This document shows positions 7,481 to 16,323 of a stretch of 42,886 nt of DNA, piece by piece. The notes under the pieces are model-generated. The model worked only from the letters and a program-made list of their open reading frames with translations, searched no databases and was not told where the DNA came from. This DNA is from a bacterium (lineage in GTDB: Bacteria; Elusimicrobiota; Elusimicrobia; UBA1565; UBA9628): the NCBI GenBank assembly GCA_021782205.1, contig JAJXVH010000016.1:1-42886 (forward strand), written 5' to 3'. Each line of letters opens with the position of its first letter. The stretch's first letter is position 1. The position numbers were made by a program, and so were the translations under genes.

Positions 7481-9151
7481 GTGATTGAAAGTGTCGGCGC
7501 GCCGCGCCGGTTCCGGTTCTTAACGGCAGGCTTCGTCCTGATGTTGACTCTGTCGCCGTACGCGATCAACGCGTGGCGTACGCCGCCGGGGCAGGTTTAC
7601 GCCTGGATTATCCCGCCTTATCCGGCCGACGCCTACGCCTATCGAGCGTGGGCAATGCAGGCCTACAACGGCCGTTGGATTTTCTCGCTCAAATTCACGG
7701 CTTCGCCGAATCCAGCGGTTATTTTTCTGCCATTTTTTTTGATAGTGGGGAAGCTGGCGCGTCTGAGCGGCGCGGACATCGGGTTGGTTTTTCTGCTGGC
7801 TAAGTCCATCGGAGTCTGTCTCTTTTTTGCGGCGTTCTTCGCGTTCCTAAAGCAATGGCGCTTGACGCCGTCGCAATCCATTGCCGCGACTGTTTTCGTC
7901 GGCTGCGCCGCGGGACTGGGCGGGCTGGCTCCGTTGGTGTTTCCGGCGGGCCTGCCTCTGACTTGGACTCCGGTCGACGCGTGGCTGGTCGATTCGAATA
8001 CATTCTGGTCTTTGCTCTGGAACCCGTTGTATCCGTACTCATTGGCCTTGATTCTGACGGCCGTCGCCTGCGCTGATCGCGGCGCGCGTGACTGCGACGC
8101 TGGTGCGGCCTGGTCGAGCGGGTTGTGCCTGGGTATGTTGGCCCTGTTGCACCCATACCCTTTGGCGGTTCTCTATCCGCTTCTGACCGCGTTGTGCATC
8201 GGGCGTCGGCCCAAAGGATGGCTACCAATCTTGGCGAGGATCATTGTTGCGTCTTTGCCCACCGCCGGGTACGTCGTCGCGGTCGCTCTCCTCGATCCCT
8301 TGATGCGCGCCCACAACACATTGGGAACGGGAGGAACGGTCGTGCTGTTTGCCTATGCGTCGGGCTTCGGACTGCTGCCGTGGTTGGCGGTTGCGGGAGC
8401 GGCGGCTGGAGGACGCGAGTTCCTCTGTCGGCACTGGCCGCTTATATTGTGGGTCGCGCTCTCGGCGGCGTTGTGTTCAAGTCCGCTGTGGCTCCATAAT
8501 AAATATATTTTTGGGGCGCACTTGCCTCTTTGTCTTCTGGCCGGAGCGGCTGTCGACCCGCTATTGGCCCGCTTCGGCTGGCGGCCGTCGCGCGCTGCAG
8601 CTGCCGCGGTGTTGGCGTTTGCGGCGATGCCGTTGACTCAGTTCGTCCACCTGCGCGAGGCTGTGACCGCGGTCACTGAAAACTCGGACGGGGAATATAG
8701 GATCAGCATCGGGATGAAGACTGCTCTCGATTTCCTTCGCGCATACAGCCGTCCTCAGGACGTCGTTTTCGCTGAACCTAGGACCAGCGGTAAAATTTGC
8801 GCGTATTCAGGAAACACGGTTTTTTGGGGCCATTGGGCGCAGAGCGTCGATTTTGACGAGCGCCAGGATTGGATCATGGGAGTTCTCGCGGCCGATTCCC
8901 CGCTGACGCCGGAACAGAGGCGGCGGCAGTTCTGGGACGCGGGCATGAACTACATATTCCTGGATGGCTCCTGGAGGAAATTGTTTAAATCCGAGCCAGC
9001 GGCCGCGCTCCTTCTCGGTGCGGAAAAAATTTACGGAAGCAACGAAGTCGACATTTATCGCCGCGCCGGCGACGCCAGCTCCTTGGCGAACACCGACCTC
9101 CAGGATTCTAGCGCGGCCACTTCGTCTGGGGCACCGATTTCGCGTCGATAG
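7481..9151 (+). CDS. Polytopic membrane protein, GT-C glycosyltransferase-like
   Basis: A 556-residue inner-membrane protein with about ten hydrophobic helices from residue 14 to about 390, then a soluble C-terminal region. The layout (first helix, a periplasmic loop with PPYPADAYAYRAWAMQAYNG, then many helices) resembles lipid-linked-sugar glycosyltransferases of the GT-C/PMT type, but no specific family or catalytic residue is certain. The GTG at 7481 gives an N-terminus that runs directly into the first helix; no Shine-Dalgarno is visible. The homologous core seems to end near IYGSNEVDIYRR; the last 25 or so residues lie antisense to the next gene. Codon use is less GC-biased than in the housekeeping genes nearby. 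Confidence 0.7.
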   Translation: MIESVGAPRRFRFLTAGFVLMLTLSPYAINAWRTPPGQVYAWIIPPYPADAYAYRAWAMQAYNGRWIFSLKFTASPNPAVIFLPFFLIVGKLARLSGADIGLVFLLAKSIGVCLFFAAFFAFLKQWRLTPSQSIAATVFVGCAAGLGGLAPLVFPAGLPLTWTPVDAWLVDSNTFWSLLWNPLYPYSLALILTAVACADRGARDCDAGAAWSSGLCLGMLALLHPYPLAVLYPLLTALCIGRRPKGWLPILARIIVASLPTAGYVVAVALLDPLMRAHNTLGTGGTVVLFAYASGFGLLPWLAVAGAAAGGREFLCRHWPLILWVALSAALCSSPLWLHNKYIFGAHLPLCLLAGAAVDPLLARFGWRPSRAAAAAVLAFAAMPLTQFVHLREAVTAVTENSDGEYRISIGMKTALDFLRAYSRPQDVVFAEPRTSGKICAYSGNTVFWGHWAQSVDFDERQDWIMGVLAADSPLTPEQRRRQFWDAGMNYIFLDGSWRKLFKSEPAAALLLGAEKIYGSNEVDIYRRAGDASSLANTDLQDSSAATSSGAPISRR

Positions 9152-10746
9152 CGGAGGATCTCGGCATCCACCGCTGAAAGCTTGACCCGACCTGAAATCA
9201 AGAGTAGGCCCAGGTGATGGAGGTCTTTCGGATAGATCAGCTTGTATTCGTGCCGGTTCAGCCATTGCGCCGGCACCGTCGCGCGCCGTACAAAGATCAT
9301 TGCGCCGTCGCCCCAATAGACGAGTGCCCACGTTTTTTTCGGCCAGGTATACACGCTGAAAGGGCGGCCGATGACGTCCCAGGGGTAGCGGACCATTAGG
9401 AGCGTGTCTTCGGTGAGAGCCAGTTGGACTCCGCTCGCTTCGATGAAGCGCATCCAAGACTTGGGGTTCCTCTGGGCGGCATCGACCGTCGCCAGCAGGT
9501 CGATGAAGATGTATCGGCCATCGATGAAGACCTTGTAGTCCGGCGCGAGCGCATAGCCGATAAAGCCGCCCCAGGAGTAGGTGTTGTAGAGTCGCAGTTT
9601 GGACAGCGCTGATTTTTCCCGGCCCAGGAATTCGATCGCGCGGCGCGGTCCTGGGTCCGCTACGGATTTAGGCCAGCCGTAGAATCCCCGGCGCAGCGCG
9701 ACGGCGCCGCCGCGCCAGACGATCGCGGCGATCATGCAGGCGGCTGCCGCCGCGAACGCGCGGCGGCGCAGAATGCCCGTGCGGTTCCAGGCGGCCAAAC
9801 CCAGCGGGTAGACGACGAGGATTGTGTAGACCGTGCTTCGCGTGGAGCGCGAGCCAAGAACTCCGAAGACCAACAGCGCGGCGACGTGCTCGGGAGGGAG
9901 TACGGAACCCTGTCGCAGATCCAGGAGTATGCCCGCGAACGAAAATAAAACGAGCGGCCAGTAGCCGGACAAGGAATGAAGCAGGAAGTCCGGGCGAGCC
10001 CACTCATTGATTAAATCCTGGAGCTGCGGCATGTGCATCCAGTGGTCGACCAGCACGCCGTAGAGAGCGGCGCCGTATGGGTTGACAAGAGTTCCAGCGA
10101 AGCCGGCGGCGGCCGCGGCACCCGCCGCGGGAACGACCTCATCAGGCAGGTGCGTCAGTTCTCCCAGTCCGTAGCTCGCGCACAGAATCAGCCCCGCGAC
10201 GAAGCCGGCGTGAAGATTGGCCCAGATCACGTATAAAGGCACGTGGAGCGCTGCGAACGCCGCGGCACTCAATCTTCGGTCGCCCAGGCGGCGGCGCTCT
10301 AAAATGTGGAATTGGAGCAGAAAAAACAGCAAGGAAAACATTTCGGGGCGCACGCCGAACAGAGGGAACAGCGCGGCCGTGAAGGCCGGCGCCGCCAGCG
10401 CGTCCCAGGACTTTGGCGTATGCCAGCGGCGCAGCAGCGCCAGCATGAGCAAAGTCAGGCCGCCCAGCGCGGCGGCGCGCGTCAGCCAAAGTGCCGCCGT
10501 CCCGCCCAACTGATTCAAACCGTAAAAGATTAATTCCGAGCCCCATTCGAAGTCGAGCCAGGGCCGTCCTCCCGCCGTCCACGAAAGAAAGTCTCGGTGC
10601 GCGAAGGCGTGCGTGGAGAGCATCTGGCGCGCGGCGGACAAGTGCCAAGGCAGGTCCGGGTCGCGAATGGAGATCAGGGAAATCAAGAGTGCGGCGGCCA
10701 TTCCTGCCCAGTAGTATGCCCACTGCCGCGGTTCCTCGGAAGTCAT
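9055..10746 (-). CDS. Polytopic membrane protein, GT-C/PMT-like
   Basis: A 563-residue membrane protein. The N-terminal DPDLPWHLSAARQML, then a HRDFLSWTAGGRPWLDFEWG stretch, matches the first periplasmic loop of PMT-like GT-C proteins, where an Asp after the first helix is usually catalytic. Around ten helices follow to about residue 370, then a soluble domain with YNTYSWGGFIGYALAPDYK and VFIDGR. The ATG at 10746 is chosen over the upstream one at 10770 because AGAGG precedes it. It follows the three prepilin genes directly (stop of the previous gene at 10757), so it may glycosylate the pilin-like proteins; that is inference. Its 3' end overlaps the convergent gene by 97 bp. Confidence 0.7.
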   Translation of the reverse strand: MTSEEPRQWAYYWAGMAAALLISLISIRDPDLPWHLSAARQMLSTHAFAHRDFLSWTAGGRPWLDFEWGSELIFYGLNQLGGTAALWLTRAAALGGLTLLMLALLRRWHTPKSWDALAAPAFTAALFPLFGVRPEMFSLLFFLLQFHILERRRLGDRRLSAAAFAALHVPLYVIWANLHAGFVAGLILCASYGLGELTHLPDEVVPAAGAAAAAGFAGTLVNPYGAALYGVLVDHWMHMPQLQDLINEWARPDFLLHSLSGYWPLVLFSFAGILLDLRQGSVLPPEHVAALLVFGVLGSRSTRSTVYTILVVYPLGLAAWNRTGILRRRAFAAAAACMIAAIVWRGGAVALRRGFYGWPKSVADPGPRRAIEFLGREKSALSKLRLYNTYSWGGFIGYALAPDYKVFIDGRYIFIDLLATVDAAQRNPKSWMRFIEASGVQLALTEDTLLMVRYPWDVIGRPFSVYTWPKKTWALVYWGDGAMIFVRRATVPAQWLNRHEYKLIYPKDLHHLGLLLISGRVKLSAVDAEILRYRREIGAPDEVAALESWRSVFAKELASPARR

Positions 10747-10756
10747 TGACGCGCCT

Positions 10757-12283
10757 CTAGGGCCAGGCAACGGAGCTGGCCGGGACTTTTTGCCAGGACT
10801 TGCGGACCAAGACGACGTTGAGCGTCGGCAATTGAATTGTATCGTCGTAATAGATGCCGCAGAAAGAGTCTAGGCTGGCCCCGTTCGAGGTGACGCTGCC
10901 GTTGACCCATACCGCGCCGTTGAAGTCCATGAAGCCGTTCGTGGTGATGGACAGATTTTTTCCCACATAGGTGAACCCGCGTACGCCGACCGTGTTCTTC
11001 CAGCCGTGTATAGCGCTGCCGGGAAAATTCGAAGAGTCTGTGCCGAAATGCCAGAGCGCGGTCGTTTGGTTCATGCCGTAGTCGGCGGGATATTCTCCGA
11101 TCGCGGACGTGTCGTAGGTGCCGTAGGTCAGCCTGTTCATTTCGGCGGCGGCGTTGACGGGCACGTTGTTAGTGTAGTCGTAGTCTCCCGTGGCGTCGAG
11201 GGTCAGGTTGCCTCGAACGATTAGGGTTCCGCGTAGGCCGATCGCCGTGGTGGCTCCTGTATAGGTCATGGCGTAGTATTGGTCGCCACCGAGGGTCAAA
11301 TCGCCGTCGTAATACCAGGTATAAGAGTTATTCGGATCTTTGCAGGCTCCCTGCGGATGATTGCACGAGGCGGAAAAATGCAGGCTGTCGTTGGCTCCTA
11401 TGTTCCCGCAGTGGGGTGCTCCCGTGTAAACGGGAGCGCTCCCGGGGCTATTGGTCGCGAATTGACGGCGGGTGTCCCAGGGTGCGGGCCCGACCGCCGT
11501 GTACGTCGTTCCAGGAACGCTGTAGGACGTGCTAGTGGCGCAGCCGTAGACGTTGAGGGTGTGGGTGGCGTTGGCTTGGGCGCGCAGGGTCGCAAAATCC
11601 AGGATCGGTACCTCCGGGACGTACTGGTAGTTCGACCACCATTCGATGCCGTCCGTGTTGGGCGGGTTGGGCCAGGTGACGTCGCGCGGATAGTTGACCG
11701 AATCGTTGCTACTGACGTCGCCTTTGGCGTATTTGCGCGGGAAATAACGAAAGGCCGTGACGTCGTCGGCCAAATAGATGTTGCCTTGGGACATGATCGG
11801 CCCCCAAAGTGGGCACATTCCCATATTCATGACGGCGCCTTGGGAGGCCATCAGCGGGCCGTAGACCGCTTGGTTCTGAAATACTGTGGAGATGGCCTGC
11901 GTCTGCTGGGTCTGGTTGTCGCGGCCCTCGCCCACGATCACCACACTGCTGCTGACGCCGACTCCCACGACGCGGGAAATCTTGATGCGGTAGCTGCCTC
12001 CTGGGACGTCGGTGTAGGTGGCGTCGAAGTTGTAGCCGGCCACCGGGGTGCCGCTGAGGACGAGCTGTTGCCATATCGCGACCGAACTCTTCGCCTTCCA
12101 CATCCCGCGTTCGACGGCCGCCTGTGCCAAGTTGAAGGCGACCTCCGTTTTTTGGTTCTGCACGGATTGTTTGGTTTCCAACTGAACCCACTGGACCAGG
12201 GCCGGCACGATAATGAGGAGCACGAGAAGGAGCATGATCACACCGACGAGCACCTGCCCGCGAATGTCTCGAGTCTGACTCAT
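10757..12283 (-). CDS. PilX-like pilus assembly protein / large minor pilin
   Basis: A 508-residue protein with a short basic N-terminus and one helix (QVLVGVIMLLLVLLIIVPALVQWVQLE), then a soluble region that starts with an amphipathic helix rich in Gln, Asn and Glu. This is the layout of PilX/Tad-like minor pilins; the classic Gly-Phe-Thr-Leu-Glu box is not clear here (RDIRGQVLVGVIML). The extracellular part is rich in Asn, Thr, Tyr and Gly and ends in a beta-rich region with GLRGTLIVRGNLTLDATGDYDY, resembling repeats seen in surface proteins. The ATG at 12283 overlaps the previous stop in an ATGA arrangement, so the 5' open extension to 12487 is not used. Confidence 0.7.
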   Translation of the reverse strand: MSQTRDIRGQVLVGVIMLLLVLLIIVPALVQWVQLETKQSVQNQKTEVAFNLAQAAVERGMWKAKSSVAIWQQLVLSGTPVAGYNFDATYTDVPGGSYRIKISRVVGVGVSSSVVIVGEGRDNQTQQTQAISTVFQNQAVYGPLMASQGAVMNMGMCPLWGPIMSQGNIYLADDVTAFRYFPRKYAKGDVSSNDSVNYPRDVTWPNPPNTDGIEWWSNYQYVPEVPILDFATLRAQANATHTLNVYGCATSTSYSVPGTTYTAVGPAPWDTRRQFATNSPGSAPVYTGAPHCGNIGANDSLHFSASCNHPQGACKDPNNSYTWYYDGDLTLGGDQYYAMTYTGATTAIGLRGTLIVRGNLTLDATGDYDYTNNVPVNAAAEMNRLTYGTYDTSAIGEYPADYGMNQTTALWHFGTDSSNFPGSAIHGWKNTVGVRGFTYVGKNLSITTNGFMDFNGAVWVNGSVTSNGASLDSFCGIYYDDTIQLPTLNVVLVRKSWQKVPASSVAWP

Positions 12284-12786
12284 GGGTTCATCACCTGTAT
12301 TTGTTCCGACGCCATATGCAATGCCTTCGAACGGCCTTGGTAGATGTTTTCCTGCAAGGTCAGTGCCACAGACAAGATCGTCATGTCGTCCGAGCGCGGT
12401 AAAGTGAAGGCCAAATATTGCACGTGGTTGCTGAGTACAGTCGCGCCACCGTTGACGGACTGGATCAGTTGGGTTCCGTTCTGCCAAAAAGTCAGGGTTG
12501 GGCCGTTCAAAATCGTGAACGTGATCCGGGAGTAGAACGGCTCAGTCGGCGAAGCGCTGTCGATGACGATGGTGCTGGCCTGCGCTTGGCGCACTTCGCT
12601 GGTAATCACGTACATCGCGGCGCGCGCCTCCCTCTGGATGTCCGCCTTTGCATTAGCCATGATGAAGTAGCGATTGACCTGAAGCAACATCCTGGCACCT
12701 ACGGAGGCGAGTATTCCCAGAATGACGACGACAAGCATCACCTCGACGAGGGTGTAGCCGCTGGGATGCTCTCGGCGTCTCACCAT
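12280..12786 (-). CDS. Type IV prepilin-like protein (minor pilin)
   Basis: A 168-residue prepilin. A short positively charged leader (MVRRREHPSG) is followed by YTLVEVMLVVVILGILASVGARML, a standard class III signal with Gly at -1 and Glu at +5, to be cut by PilD. The rest looks like a PulJ/PilW-type minor pilin (QREARAAMYVITSEVRQAQASTIV). The ATG at 12786 overlaps the stop of the giant pilin upstream; the longer frame to 12849 would place 21 extra residues before the leader. Middle gene of the minus-strand pilin operon. Confidence 0.88.
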   Translation of the reverse strand: MVRRREHPSGYTLVEVMLVVVILGILASVGARMLLQVNRYFIMANAKADIQREARAAMYVITSEVRQAQASTIVIDSASPTEPFYSRITFTILNGPTLTFWQNGTQLIQSVNGGATVLSNHVQYLAFTLPRSDDMTILSVALTLQENIYQGRSKALHMASEQIQVMNP

Positions 12787-15434
12787 GCGAAGTTCTGCGC
12801 CGTGACCGTCGAGCCCGCGAGTATGTTCACCCCGGTAATCTCCTTCCATTTTGTCGTGACGGCTCCCGTGTTGCTGACCGATGTATAGTAACCATAGATG
12901 TTGTAAGCCTGCGCGGGTATGGTGCTCTGGCGCACGCCGACGCTGTAAGTGCCGTCTTCTTGGCTGGAGGCCAGATAGATCGCCGATGATGTCAGCAAGC
13001 TTTTGCTGAGCTTCGGCGGGGCGGGCGGCGAGCCGCTGAGCGTGTTAGTCGTCACGACGATCAGTGCGCCGCTCGTGATGGGCTGGCCTGCGGACGTCAC
13101 CGTGCCGGAGATGGTGCCCAGCGCTCCGGTCACGGTGAAAGTGGCGGACCACACCGTTCCGTTGTTGACCGTGACTAGAGGCTGCGCCGGCTGGGCAACC
13201 TCCAGTGTATTCAACTCCGGGACGATCTGATAGGCTCCGGTCGCAATGCTGACCGTGGTGAATCGTCCTTGTGGGTCGGTGACCTGGGTGTCTGCCGCGG
13301 CCCCGCTATTTTGGTTGATGGCCGAGACGGTGACGCCGGGCAATCCGTTGACGCCGTCGCGGGTGACGAATCCGGTTACTTGCCCGCCCTGCGACAGGAT
13401 GAAGTTGACGCCGTCGATAATTTGGCCGGGGTACAGTACGGAGACTGGCGCGGAAGTTACCGCGACATAGTTGCCGTTGAGACCGTTGGGATTGGCCGTC
13501 ACGTTAATGAGGCCCGTCGACACGCTTAGAATGTAACGGCCGTTGGCGGTGCTGGCCAGAGAATTGGATCCCGAGGCGCCTGGGCTGACCGTAATCGGGA
13601 CAGGCGCGGCGATGGGATTGCCCAAGGCGTCGGTGACGTGTCCTGCGATGAAGCCGAGTTGCATCGGTTGATTGAGGAAAGTGGTGCTGCTGGGGAAATT
13701 GAAGTTCGAAGCTGTGGCGGGGATGACGACGGTGCTGTATTGGAGCGCATAAGCGCCGCTTGCGATCATGACGGTCCACGGCGCGCTCAGCGTCGACGTG
13801 GCGACGTCCATCAGTACAAAGCTTCCCACGGGCGGATAGCCGGAGGATACGATCACCGTGGGCGAGGAAAGTCCATCCGTGGCGGTTACGACTCCTCCGA
13901 TGGCGGGACGGCCCGCTATCGGCAAAGTCACCGGACTGGAACTGTTGGACGGCGTAATCGGGAAACCTATGATGATCGGGGGATAAACGAAGTCGATGGA
14001 GCTGATGCCAGTGTCGTAGGCAGGCCCCCAGGCGCTACTCACGAAATTAGGGCTGGACGTTCGCACGATCTGCGTTGCGGGCAGGAAGCCGGTCGCCACG
14101 AAAGGGATGCAGTTGGGGGCGCACATCGGCGGGGTGTTCCCGTTATGCGTCCAGCCGACTTGGTCGATGACGGTGCCGGTGGAATTCGTGAGCCAGAGTT
14201 CGCCGCCGTGGCCTTGCTGGGACATGATCGCCATGACGGGCGGGATGGAGCCTGTGTTCCAAGTTGCCGGCGGGGTCGGGCAGTAGGTGCTCGAATTCGC
14301 ATCGCTTTCGTAATAGGCGTCGGCTGTGATCGAAGCTCCATTGACCATGAACGTGGTGGTGTTGGCGATCACATAGTAGCCGTAGGCCGGGACTGCCGTG
14401 CTCACGTAGACGAGCTTGATCCCCCAGGTCGCGTTGTTGCAGGTCGATGGATCGCCGCAGCCGGGCGCGGATTGGAAATTGAGCTTGATATATGGCGAGG
14501 CTCCTATGACGCCCGACTGGATCGGGATCGGGCTGGCCGTCGGGTTGTAGAGTTCGACATACTGCGCCTGGAAGTTGTTGACGTTGGCTTGCGCGGTGGA
14601 CACGACCACTTGGGCGATGACAAGATTGTTGTTCAGCCAGGCCGTCCCGGTCACCGTGCCTGAGGCCATCGCTACCATCGAGAAATTCTGCGTGATTGTG
14701 CTTGTTGGCGCTATGGTCGCGCTAAGATATTGGGTGAAATAACCGTGCGCGGAGGCGACCAGCGTATAGTTTCCCGGATCCGTGGCGATGCCGTATTGGC
14801 CCAGCGCGTTGGACGGGCTGACCCAGCCCTGGTTTTCCGCGACAGTGACGCGGCCTCCGGCGATCGGGGCAAAGGTCCCGGCGTCGGTCAGCGAGCCCAC
14901 GAAATTGGAATTACTCGTGATCGTAAACGGGTTGCTGAGCACGGTGTTGAGGGAAAGAATTTTTTTTTGCCCCGCCTCGGTCCAGAGTACATAGCTTGTG
15001 ACTTGGCGCATCCCAGTGTCGGGTGTTGTGGGCGGCAGGAGATTTAATTTGCCCGAGAGCTCGTTGACCACCTGCACGAAGGTAAGGCGCGTGTAGCTGA
15101 CGCCGCCTTCCAGGATGGTCGTCGGCGGGAAGTATGTTGTGTCGTAGGGGATAGGGGGGGTATAGTCCGTTCGGTAGTTGATGGGGGTCGTGACGAGGAC
15201 TTGATTGTAATTCAACTGCCCAAGAATTTGAAGTTGTTCCTGCGCCAGTCCGACCGCTACGGTCTTGTTCTTGGAAACTTGAGAGGCGCGTTGAATGCCC
15301 ATGAAGGCGCTTATCAGGCCCACCACGCCGATCGTGAGGACCGTCATGGCGATCATCAATTCGACCAGGGTGGTGCCGCGCGTTCTGCTGCGAGGAGTTG
15401 AATAAATTATGTTTATATTTGCTTGGGAACACAT
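12780..15434 (-). CDS. Giant prepilin with lamin-tail-like and carboxypeptidase-regulatory-like domains
   Basis: An 884-residue surface protein. The leader ends RSRTRG (Gly20) and is followed by TTLVELMIAMTVLTIGVVGLISAF, a type IV pilin signal with Glu at +5. Behind a pilin-like stem come: a carboxypeptidase-regulatory-like domain (FVGSLTDAGTFAPIAGGRVTV ...), a lamin-tail-like region (NNLVIAQVVVST, QYVELYNPT, GGELWLTNSTGTVIDQVGW), then at least three more regulatory-like Ig folds (GFIAGHVTDALGNPIA, GQVTGFVTRDGVNGLPGV, GTISGTVTSAGQPITSG). It is probably a pilus-tip adhesin or cell-surface filament. The ATG at 15434 is favoured because the promoter lies between it and the farther in-frame ATG at 15476. 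Confidence 0.85.
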   Translation of the reverse strand: MCSQANINIIYSTPRSRTRGTTLVELMIAMTVLTIGVVGLISAFMGIQRASQVSKNKTVAVGLAQEQLQILGQLNYNQVLVTTPINYRTDYTPPIPYDTTYFPPTTILEGGVSYTRLTFVQVVNELSGKLNLLPPTTPDTGMRQVTSYVLWTEAGQKKILSLNTVLSNPFTITSNSNFVGSLTDAGTFAPIAGGRVTVAENQGWVSPSNALGQYGIATDPGNYTLVASAHGYFTQYLSATIAPTSTITQNFSMVAMASGTVTGTAWLNNNLVIAQVVVSTAQANVNNFQAQYVELYNPTASPIPIQSGVIGASPYIKLNFQSAPGCGDPSTCNNATWGIKLVYVSTAVPAYGYYVIANTTTFMVNGASITADAYYESDANSSTYCPTPPATWNTGSIPPVMAIMSQQGHGGELWLTNSTGTVIDQVGWTHNGNTPPMCAPNCIPFVATGFLPATQIVRTSSPNFVSSAWGPAYDTGISSIDFVYPPIIIGFPITPSNSSSPVTLPIAGRPAIGGVVTATDGLSSPTVIVSSGYPPVGSFVLMDVATSTLSAPWTVMIASGAYALQYSTVVIPATASNFNFPSSTTFLNQPMQLGFIAGHVTDALGNPIAAPVPITVSPGASGSNSLASTANGRYILSVSTGLINVTANPNGLNGNYVAVTSAPVSVLYPGQIIDGVNFILSQGGQVTGFVTRDGVNGLPGVTVSAINQNSGAAADTQVTDPQGRFTTVSIATGAYQIVPELNTLEVAQPAQPLVTVNNGTVWSATFTVTGALGTISGTVTSAGQPITSGALIVVTTNTLSGSPPAPPKLSKSLLTSSAIYLASSQEDGTYSVGVRQSTIPAQAYNIYGYYTSVSNTGAVTTKWKEITGVNILAGSTVTAQNFAW

Positions 15435-15447
15435 ATAAATTCGTGAG

Positions 15448-15476
15448 AGTATAGGCTGTTTCTCCGTCCAAATCAA
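15448..15476 (-). promoter_or_regulatory. Promoter of the pilin operon
   Basis: On the minus strand, TTGATT (15476-15471), a 17-bp spacer and TATACT (15453-15448). Transcription should begin near 15441, only about 7 nt before the ATG at 15434, so the message is almost leaderless. It is divergent from the rplU promoter. Confidence 0.75.
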
Positions 15477-15498
15477 GGGAAGAAAATAGAAATAATAA

Positions 15499-15527
15499 TT
15501 GATTTCGACGCGCCGATTTAATACAAT
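15499..15527 (+). promoter_or_regulatory. Promoter of rplU-rpmA
   Basis: TTGATT (15499-15504), a 17-bp spacer and TACAAT (15522-15527), upstream of the rplU Shine-Dalgarno AAGGAG at 15544-15549. The divergent pilin promoter starts only 22 bp away. Confidence 0.75.
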
Positions 15528-15559
15528 ACCGGCACAATTCTTTGAAGGAGTCCTCTGTC

Positions 15560-15871
15560 ATGTACGCGATCATCGAGACGGGAAGCAAGCAGTTGTGGGT
15601 CGTGCCCGGCGAGACCGTCAAGGTCGAGAAGCTGGAAGTCGAGCCCGGCGCGAAGCTGGAGTTCAAGGCCCTGTGGGCCGTGGGCGACGCGAAGGAAGGC
15701 GCCGAACCGGCCTATAGCCGGACGGCCAAGGTCACCGCGACCGTCGTCAAGCAGGACCGCGGGGCGAAGATCATCGTTTTCAAGAAGCGCACGAAGAAGG
15801 CCTACAAGAAGGTCAAGGGCCATCGGCAGTGGCTGACGTTCATTAAAATCGAGAACATCTCCCTCAACTAA
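15560..15871 (+). CDS. rplU: 50S ribosomal protein L21
   Basis: A 103-residue ribosomal protein with the family start MYAIIETGSKQ, the central GAKIIVFKKRTKKAYKKVKGHRQ basic segment and C-terminal TFIKIENISL. The ATG at 15560 is preferred because AAGGAG lies 10 nt upstream and the family begins there. It is followed 3 bp later by rpmA, the standard pair. The obg gene, normally next to rpmA, is found 3.6 kb downstream, with exported-protein genes in between. Confidence 0.97.
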   Translation: MYAIIETGSKQLWVVPGETVKVEKLEVEPGAKLEFKALWAVGDAKEGAEPAYSRTAKVTATVVKQDRGAKIIVFKKRTKKAYKKVKGHRQWLTFIKIENISLN

Positions 15872-15874
15872 TCC

Positions 15875-16138
15875 ATGGCACACACAAAAGCTCAGGGCTC
15901 CTCTTCCAACGGACGCGACTCCCACGGCCAGCGCCTCGGCGTCAAGCGCTACGGCGGCGAGGTCGTCAAGGCGGGCATGGTCATCTTGCGCCAGCGCGGC
16001 ACGAAGATCCTTCCCGGTCTCAACGTCGGCCGCGGCAAGGACGACACCTTGTTCGCCAAGACCGCCGGCGTCGTGACGTTCGGTTGGGCGAAGAAGGACA
16101 AGAAGAACGTGTCCATCGTCGCCGCGGCCGCGAAGTAG
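15875..16138 (+). CDS. rpmA: 50S ribosomal protein L27
   Basis: An 87-residue ribosomal protein whose N-terminal tail reaches the peptidyl-transferase centre. The sequence [29 protein letters not shown] is family-typical, including the Gly/Ser-rich tail with no cleavable Firmicutes-type extension. A tail of [14 protein letters not shown] closes the protein. It is co-transcribed with rplU. Confidence 0.97.
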   Translation: MAHTKAQGSSSNGRDSHGQRLGVKRYGGEVVKAGMVILRQRGTKILPGLNVGRGKDDTLFAKTAGVVTFGWAKKDKKNVSIVAAAAK

Positions 16139-16204
16139 AAATAAGTCCCCAGGTTTTGGGTCTGCCGGGTGATTAACTTCAATCCGATTCCTTAGTTGAC
16201 GTAA

Positions 16205-16271
16205 GCGGCAAGGCTTGCCTGGTGCCTTTAGCGCGGAGAGCCGGATAGCCGCAATGCCTTGGGAAACCGGC
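16205..16271 (+). ncRNA. Possible structured leader RNA (riboswitch-like)
   Basis: The 185-nt gap after rpmA contains nested complementary pieces: GCGGC (16205-16209) with GCCGC (16248-16252), GCCGG (16240-16244) with CCGGC (16267-16271), and AAGGC (16210-16214), which can pair with either GCCTT at 16224-16228 or GCCTT at 16256-16260. The alternative pairing is what a switch would need. The pieces GGCAAGGC and GGATAGCCGCAATGCC faintly recall the c-di-GMP-I (GEMM) aptamer, but its hallmark GACGCAAAGC is not present. It precedes a gene for an exported protein. Function unproven. Confidence 0.35.
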
Positions 16272-16323
16272 AGTCGATGTCCGTTCAGGCGTTCGCGACG
16301 GCGACTGGGGGCTGGTTTCAACC

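Noticed and set aside
11279-12343. Open frame opposite the PilX-like gene
   Set aside because: Shadow of the pilin genes; no ribosome site or recognisable domain.
16139-16323. A cobalamin, TPP or fluoride riboswitch
   Set aside because: None of their conserved sequence boxes can be found; only a generic structured RNA can be supported.
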